Assembly: GCF_900101505.1 (NCBI RefSeq)
Contig: NZ_FMZI01000018.1
Location: 1-64,000, forward strand
DNA length: 64,000 nucleotides
DNA from: Antarctobacter albus
GTDB lineage: Bacteria; Pseudomonadota; Alphaproteobacteria; Rhodobacterales; Rhodobacteraceae
Direction: 5' to 3'
Both the position numbers and the translations under genes were made by a program. This document shows positions 60,690 through 64,000 of the stretch, in pieces. Each line of letters starts with the position of its first letter. Within the stretch, counting starts at the first letter, position 1. Under the pieces are notes generated by a model, which was not told where the DNA came from, made no database searches, and saw only the letters and a list, made by a program, of their open reading frames with translations.

Positions 60690-61631
60690 TCACTCCGCGG
60701 AATCGTCCAGTGCCGCGTTCGGCTCGGCGGCGGGCTTCAGATCGTCCGGGCCGGGCGCGGGCAGGTCGCCCCAGGTCGCCGGCGGCATCTTCATCAGCAT
60801 GCGGGTGATGACGATCAGCTCTTCGCGCATCTTGCGGCGGTCCGTCACCCGGTCCAGCATCCCGTGTTCCAGCAGGTATTCCGCGCGCTGGAACCCCTCG
60901 GGCAGCTTTTCGCGGATCGTCTGTTCAATCACCCGCGGCCCGGCAAAACAGATCAGCGCGTTCGGCTCGGCGATCTGCACGTCACCCAGCATCGCATAGG
61001 ATGCGGTCACGCCGCCGGTCGTCGGATGGGTCAGCACGACGATGTAGGGCAGCCCCGCCTCGCGCAGCATCTGCACCGCGACCGTGGTGCGCGGCATCTG
61101 CATCAGGCTCAGGATGCCTTCCTGCATCCGCGCGCCCCCGGCGGCGGAAAACAGCACCAGCGGGCGGCCCAGCTTTACCGCCTCCTGCGCGGCGGCGATG
61201 ATGGCGTTGCCGACATACATCCCCATCGACCCCGCCATGAAGCTGAAGTCCTGCGCGGCGGCCACGATGGGCGTGCGGCCGATCTCTCCGGCGGCCACCA
61301 GCATGGCCTCCCTTTCGCCGGTGGCCTTCTGGGCGGCCTTCATCCGGTCAGGGTATCGTTTCTGGTCGCGGAAATGCAGCGGGTCGGCCAGCGGTTCCGG
61401 CACCGCGACCTCGGTGAACACGCCGCCGTCGAACAGAGCCAGGAATCGGTCGCGCGGCGTGATGTGCATGTGATGTCCGCAGTTGGTGCAGACGTTCAGG
61501 TTGTCGCTGATCTCGCGGTGGAACAGCATCGTGCCACAGCCGTCACACTTGGACCACAGGTTCTCCGGCACCTCGCGGCGCGAAAAGATCGAGTTGATCC
61601 GGGGGCGGACGTAATTGGTGATCCAGTTCAT
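60690..61631 (-). CDS. accD: Acetyl-CoA carboxylase carboxyltransferase subunit beta
   Basis: 313 residues. N-terminal zinc ribbon with Cys29, Cys32, Cys48 and Cys51 (KCDGCGTMLF and NVCTNCGHH), then the crotonase-like carboxyltransferase domain with GSMGMYVGNAIIAAAQEA and SAAGGARMQEG. Pairs with AccA for fatty acid synthesis. ATG 61631 gives the usual MNWITNYVRP start. Confidence 0.96.
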   Translation of the reverse strand: MNWITNYVRPRINSIFSRREVPENLWSKCDGCGTMLFHREISDNLNVCTNCGHHMHITPRDRFLALFDGGVFTEVAVPEPLADPLHFRDQKRYPDRMKAAQKATGEREAMLVAAGEIGRTPIVAAAQDFSFMAGSMGMYVGNAIIAAAQEAVKLGRPLVLFSAAGGARMQEGILSLMQMPRTTVAVQMLREAGLPYIVVLTHPTTGGVTASYAMLGDVQIAEPNALICFAGPRVIEQTIREKLPEGFQRAEYLLEHGMLDRVTDRRKMREELIVITRMLMKMPPATWGDLPAPGPDDLKPAAEPNAALDDSAE

Positions 61632-61768
61632 GAAGTGCTCGCGCCGGTTCCAGGATGGGCGAGAAATAGGCAAGCCGCCCCGGAATTGCAATCAGCCAAA
61701 GCCAGCGGCCTCGCCCGCAGGGTCAAACCCCTGCCACGGGCGTAGGGCGGGGTTCACCCCGCCGCCCG

Positions 61769-62659
61769 CTACAGCCGCAGCGCCACCCGTGCCGCCAGCC
61801 AGCTGACCCCGATCAGCGCCAGGTCCAGCGGCAAGACCGCCGCCACCGCCGCCTCGTCGCCGGGACCAAAGGGCATCTGCCGCAGCGCCAGGCCCGACAT
61901 GTCCCCCTGCATCGAGGTCACCGCGAAGGCCATGAAGTTGTTGACGAAATGCAGCCCGATCGCCGGACCAAGGTTGCCTGCCCGCGCCGTCAGGTCCGCC
62001 GCCGCCAGCCCGAACAGCGCGCTCCAGGCCGCGATCAGCGCCGCATTGCCACCATAGACCCCCGGCAGGTAATGGCCAAAGCCGAAAACCACAGAGGGCA
62101 AGCCCAGCCAGATCAACGGATGCCGGACACGCGCCGCCAACTGCGACTGGAAATAACCGCGGAAAAAGACCTCTTCGGCGCCGGTCTGGACCAGCACGGC
62201 CACCAGGGTCGTCGGCAGGAACAGCATCCAGGTGTTCGCGGGCAGGCCCGGCACCGTCGATGCGTGGAAGTCCCAGGGCGGCAACAGCAACAGCGCGGCG
62301 TTCAGCAGCGCCACCGCCCATGTCACCCGCAGGAAATCGCGCCAGAACAGCGGCCAGGGGCCCAGCAGGCTGCGCCCCGGCCGCTTGTGCAGGATTTCGG
62401 CCACCGCCATCGCGGCGATCCACAGCGCCCCGCTCAGCAACAGCACAAGGGTCAGGCTGCCGGGGGTGTCACCACTCTGCAGGTTGTCCAGCAAGGTCAG
62501 GTAGGCGTCATCCGCCATCAGGCTGCCCAGCACCGCGATCACACCGCGCGCAAGGGCGAACCAGATCACCACGATCAGCACCAGCCCGACAGCCAGCCGC
62601 CACAGCTCGGCGCGGCCCTCGGCCGGCAGGGTCATGAACTGGTGCCGCCTGTAGCCCAT
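61769..62659 (-). CDS. CPBP family intramembrane glutamic endopeptidase
   Basis: 296 residues, seven or eight predicted membrane helices. Abi/CAAX-protease signature: AEEVFFRGYFQSQ (EExxxR), a FGFGHYLPG histidine motif, and GLHFVNNFMA. Bacterial members are linked to bacteriocin immunity or prenyl-protein processing; role unknown. Start ATG 62659 chosen because it lies 7 bases after the desaturase stop; ATG 62635 is an alternative. Confidence 0.85.
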   Translation of the reverse strand: MGYRRHQFMTLPAEGRAELWRLAVGLVLIVVIWFALARGVIAVLGSLMADDAYLTLLDNLQSGDTPGSLTLVLLLSGALWIAAMAVAEILHKRPGRSLLGPWPLFWRDFLRVTWAVALLNAALLLLPPWDFHASTVPGLPANTWMLFLPTTLVAVLVQTGAEEVFFRGYFQSQLAARVRHPLIWLGLPSVVFGFGHYLPGVYGGNAALIAAWSALFGLAAADLTARAGNLGPAIGLHFVNNFMAFAVTSMQGDMSGLALRQMPFGPGDEAAVAAVLPLDLALIGVSWLAARVALRL

Positions 62660-62666
62660 GCCCCGG

Positions 62667-63632
62667 TCAGGCCGTCCGGGCCGAGGCCGCGCGCAGCACC
62701 TGCGCATAACCCTCCGCCAGCATCATCCGTCCCGTCACCCCCTTGTCCCGCAGCATCGCGTGCAGGCGCGGCAGATTATGCGCGGGCACATGCATCACCA
62801 GGTGGTGTTCGAGATGGTAATTCACCCAGTAGGGCGCCAGGAACAGCCGCTCCAGCGGGCCGGCCAGGGTGGTGCGCGTGTTGCGTAGCGGATCCTCCGA
62901 GAACTCGACCGCGCCATGTTCGGCAATATTGCGAATACGCAGCACCATCTGGAACCACGTGAGCAGCGGCAAGAGCCACAGCGCGACCCACAGCCACCAG
63001 CCGCCCAGCGCCCAGAACACCGCGAACAGCACCCCGTTCGCCACCAGCGCCCGGGTCAGCACCGGCCCGTGAAAAGCCTGCGCCAGGTCCTGGCTGCTGA
63101 CGCCCTCGGTCTCGCCCACCAGCCGCAGCGCGAACATCACCTGTGCCGCCCGCTGCTTGATCCCCGTCTGCCCGGTGATGTCCCGGATCAGCTTGCGCCG
63201 CAGCGAGGCGCGGGTGGTCGGAAAGGGTTTCGACAGGCGCAGGTCCGGGTCCTGCTCGGTCTGCGTGTGGCGATGGTGCATAAGGTGATAGTGCCGGTAG
63301 CTGGCCAGGTCCGCCAGGATCGGCGCCCCGCAAAGCCAGACACCGGCAAACTCGTTCAGTTTCCGCGACTTGAACAGCGCATTATGCGCCGCCTCGTGCA
63401 TCAGGATCGCCAACCCCAGCTGCCGCGACCCGATCACCATGACCGCGAGCACGAAGGTCAGCGCATTGGGCCACCACAGGAACACCGCCAGCGCGCCAAG
63501 GATCAGCGCCCAGCAATGCAACAGCAGCGCCGCGCCCCAAAGGTCGGAACGGGCCGAGAGGCTGCGAATCTCCTCTGTCGTCAAAAAGGCCTTCCCCGGT
63601 GTCATGTCCTCATGATCCGGGGCGAGGGGCAT
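62667..63632 (-). CDS. Membrane fatty acid desaturase
   Basis: 321 residues with the three histidine boxes of membrane di-iron desaturases: HEAAHN (79-84), HYHLMHHRH (114-122) and HLEHH (273-277), plus His239. Four membrane helices. Introduces a double bond into a lipid acyl chain or acts on a related compound such as a carotenoid or sterol. Substrate unknown. Start at 63632 or an ATG at 63605. Confidence 0.88.
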   Translation of the reverse strand: MPLAPDHEDMTPGKAFLTTEEIRSLSARSDLWGAALLLHCWALILGALAVFLWWPNALTFVLAVMVIGSRQLGLAILMHEAAHNALFKSRKLNEFAGVWLCGAPILADLASYRHYHLMHHRHTQTEQDPDLRLSKPFPTTRASLRRKLIRDITGQTGIKQRAAQVMFALRLVGETEGVSSQDLAQAFHGPVLTRALVANGVLFAVFWALGGWWLWVALWLLPLLTWFQMVLRIRNIAEHGAVEFSEDPLRNTRTTLAGPLERLFLAPYWVNYHLEHHLVMHVPAHNLPRLHAMLRDKGVTGRMMLAEGYAQVLRAASARTA

Positions 63633-63744
63633 GGCTGTCAACGGCGCGCGCCCCTGACGCGGCGGCAGCACGGTGGCCCCGCCACGAATGCTGGGGCAGT
63701 CCCATCGCCGTTGACCCCGCCGCCCCCCGTGCTACAGCAACGAC

Positions 63745-64000
63745 ATGCTGGACATCTTCCTCAAGACACTGCCCTTCTTCGGCCTGATCGGGCTGGGCTA
63801 TGGCGCCGCGAAATCGCGGTTCTTCTCGGAAGAGGCCAGCGCCGCGCTGACCAAGTTCGTCTTCTTCTTCGCCCTCTCGGCGATGCTGTTCCGGTTCTCG
63901 GCCAACCTGCGCTTCGAAGAGATCTTCGAGCCGCGCCTGGCCAGCGCCTATCTCTGGGGCACCGCCGTCACCTGGGGGCTGGGCATGGCGGTGGCCTTCC
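63745..64000 (+). CDS. AEC family transporter, partial (runs off the right edge)
   Basis: The first 85 codons are visible, starting MLDIFLKTLPFFGLIGLGYG. The next segment, about residues 21-45, reads AAKSRFFSEEASAALTKFVF, a pattern of auxin-efflux-carrier (AEC) proteins such as MdcF-type malonate transporters. The gene continues past the window, so full length and substrate are unknown. Confidence 0.75.
   Translation, partial: MLDIFLKTLPFFGLIGLGYGAAKSRFFSEEASAALTKFVFFFALSAMLFRFSANLRFEEIFEPRLASAYLWGTAVTWGLGMAVAF

Noticed and set aside
1-64000. CRISPR arrays, insertion sequences, prophage or rRNA genes
   Set aside because: No regularly spaced repeats, transposase, integrase, phage structural gene or rRNA-like sequence was noticed when reading through the window.

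Overview
The window looks like a chromosomal segment of a GC-rich alphaproteobacterium of the Rhodobacteraceae (Roseobacter side). The evidence is the RpoE-ChrR pair divergent from an FAD oxidoreductase/DUF1365/DUF3833/SDR operon, an Irr-type iron-control box in front of mbfA, a MutL with the endonuclease motif, an MsrPQ pair, and several small families typical of that group. No rRNA, tRNA, insertion sequence, prophage or CRISPR array was found. Genes are dense, and many neighbours overlap by 1-4 bp, which suggests translational coupling. Species assignment is not possible from sequence reading alone.

Layout. 1-568 is gene-free with one perfect DnaA box. 569-2315 (minus) is the MsrP/MsrQ methionine sulfoxide repair operon with a small GDCCVxC protein between the two genes. 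2447-5582 (minus) holds a PLP decarboxylase and an FMN-binding glutamate-synthase-like protein. 5700-8826 (plus) holds three exported proteins: DUF302, fasciclin and an RTX-type calcium-binding repeat protein. A sulfotransferase-like gene (minus) follows, then a protein with a helical domain resembling domain I of Bacillus thuringiensis Cry toxins (9940-11430), the most unusual gene here. 11536-18649 is housekeeping: clpB behind an RpoH-like promoter, pyrF, NfeD/SPFH membrane proteins, NUDIX and DNA polymerase IV.

19066-23892 is the predicted singlet-oxygen stress locus. The sigma factor RpoE and zinc anti-sigma ChrR face a four-gene operon, and both directions carry a matching RpoE-type promoter in the 135 bp between them. 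24252-29941 encodes pyruvate dehydrogenase (aceE, aceF and a lipoyl-fused E3). 30617-33690 is rmuC-mutL. 34196-35378 holds a rhodanese and a double SpoIIAA-like protein. 35475-43581 is a polyamine uptake and catabolism region: aminotransferase, GntR regulator, binding protein, ATPase with a long insert, two permeases and a PuuB-like oxidase, with clear palindromic operators.

43635-48322 contains a DMT exporter, three poorly known Rhodobacteraceae proteins and ilvD. 48504-51366 contains Irr-controlled mbfA, then a small secreted protein, a TetR regulator with three operator copies, and S-formylglutathione hydrolase. 51415-54303 is a fully coupled four-gene run. The rest is an MFS transporter, an LRR protein, zapE, a LysM protein, a rhodanese, folC-accD, a CPBP protease, a fatty acid desaturase and the start of an AEC transporter that runs off the right edge.

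A 30-bp dispersed palindromic repeat occurs at four places, two of them in frame inside mutL, and a 145-bp imperfect palindrome lies between chrR and lpdA.
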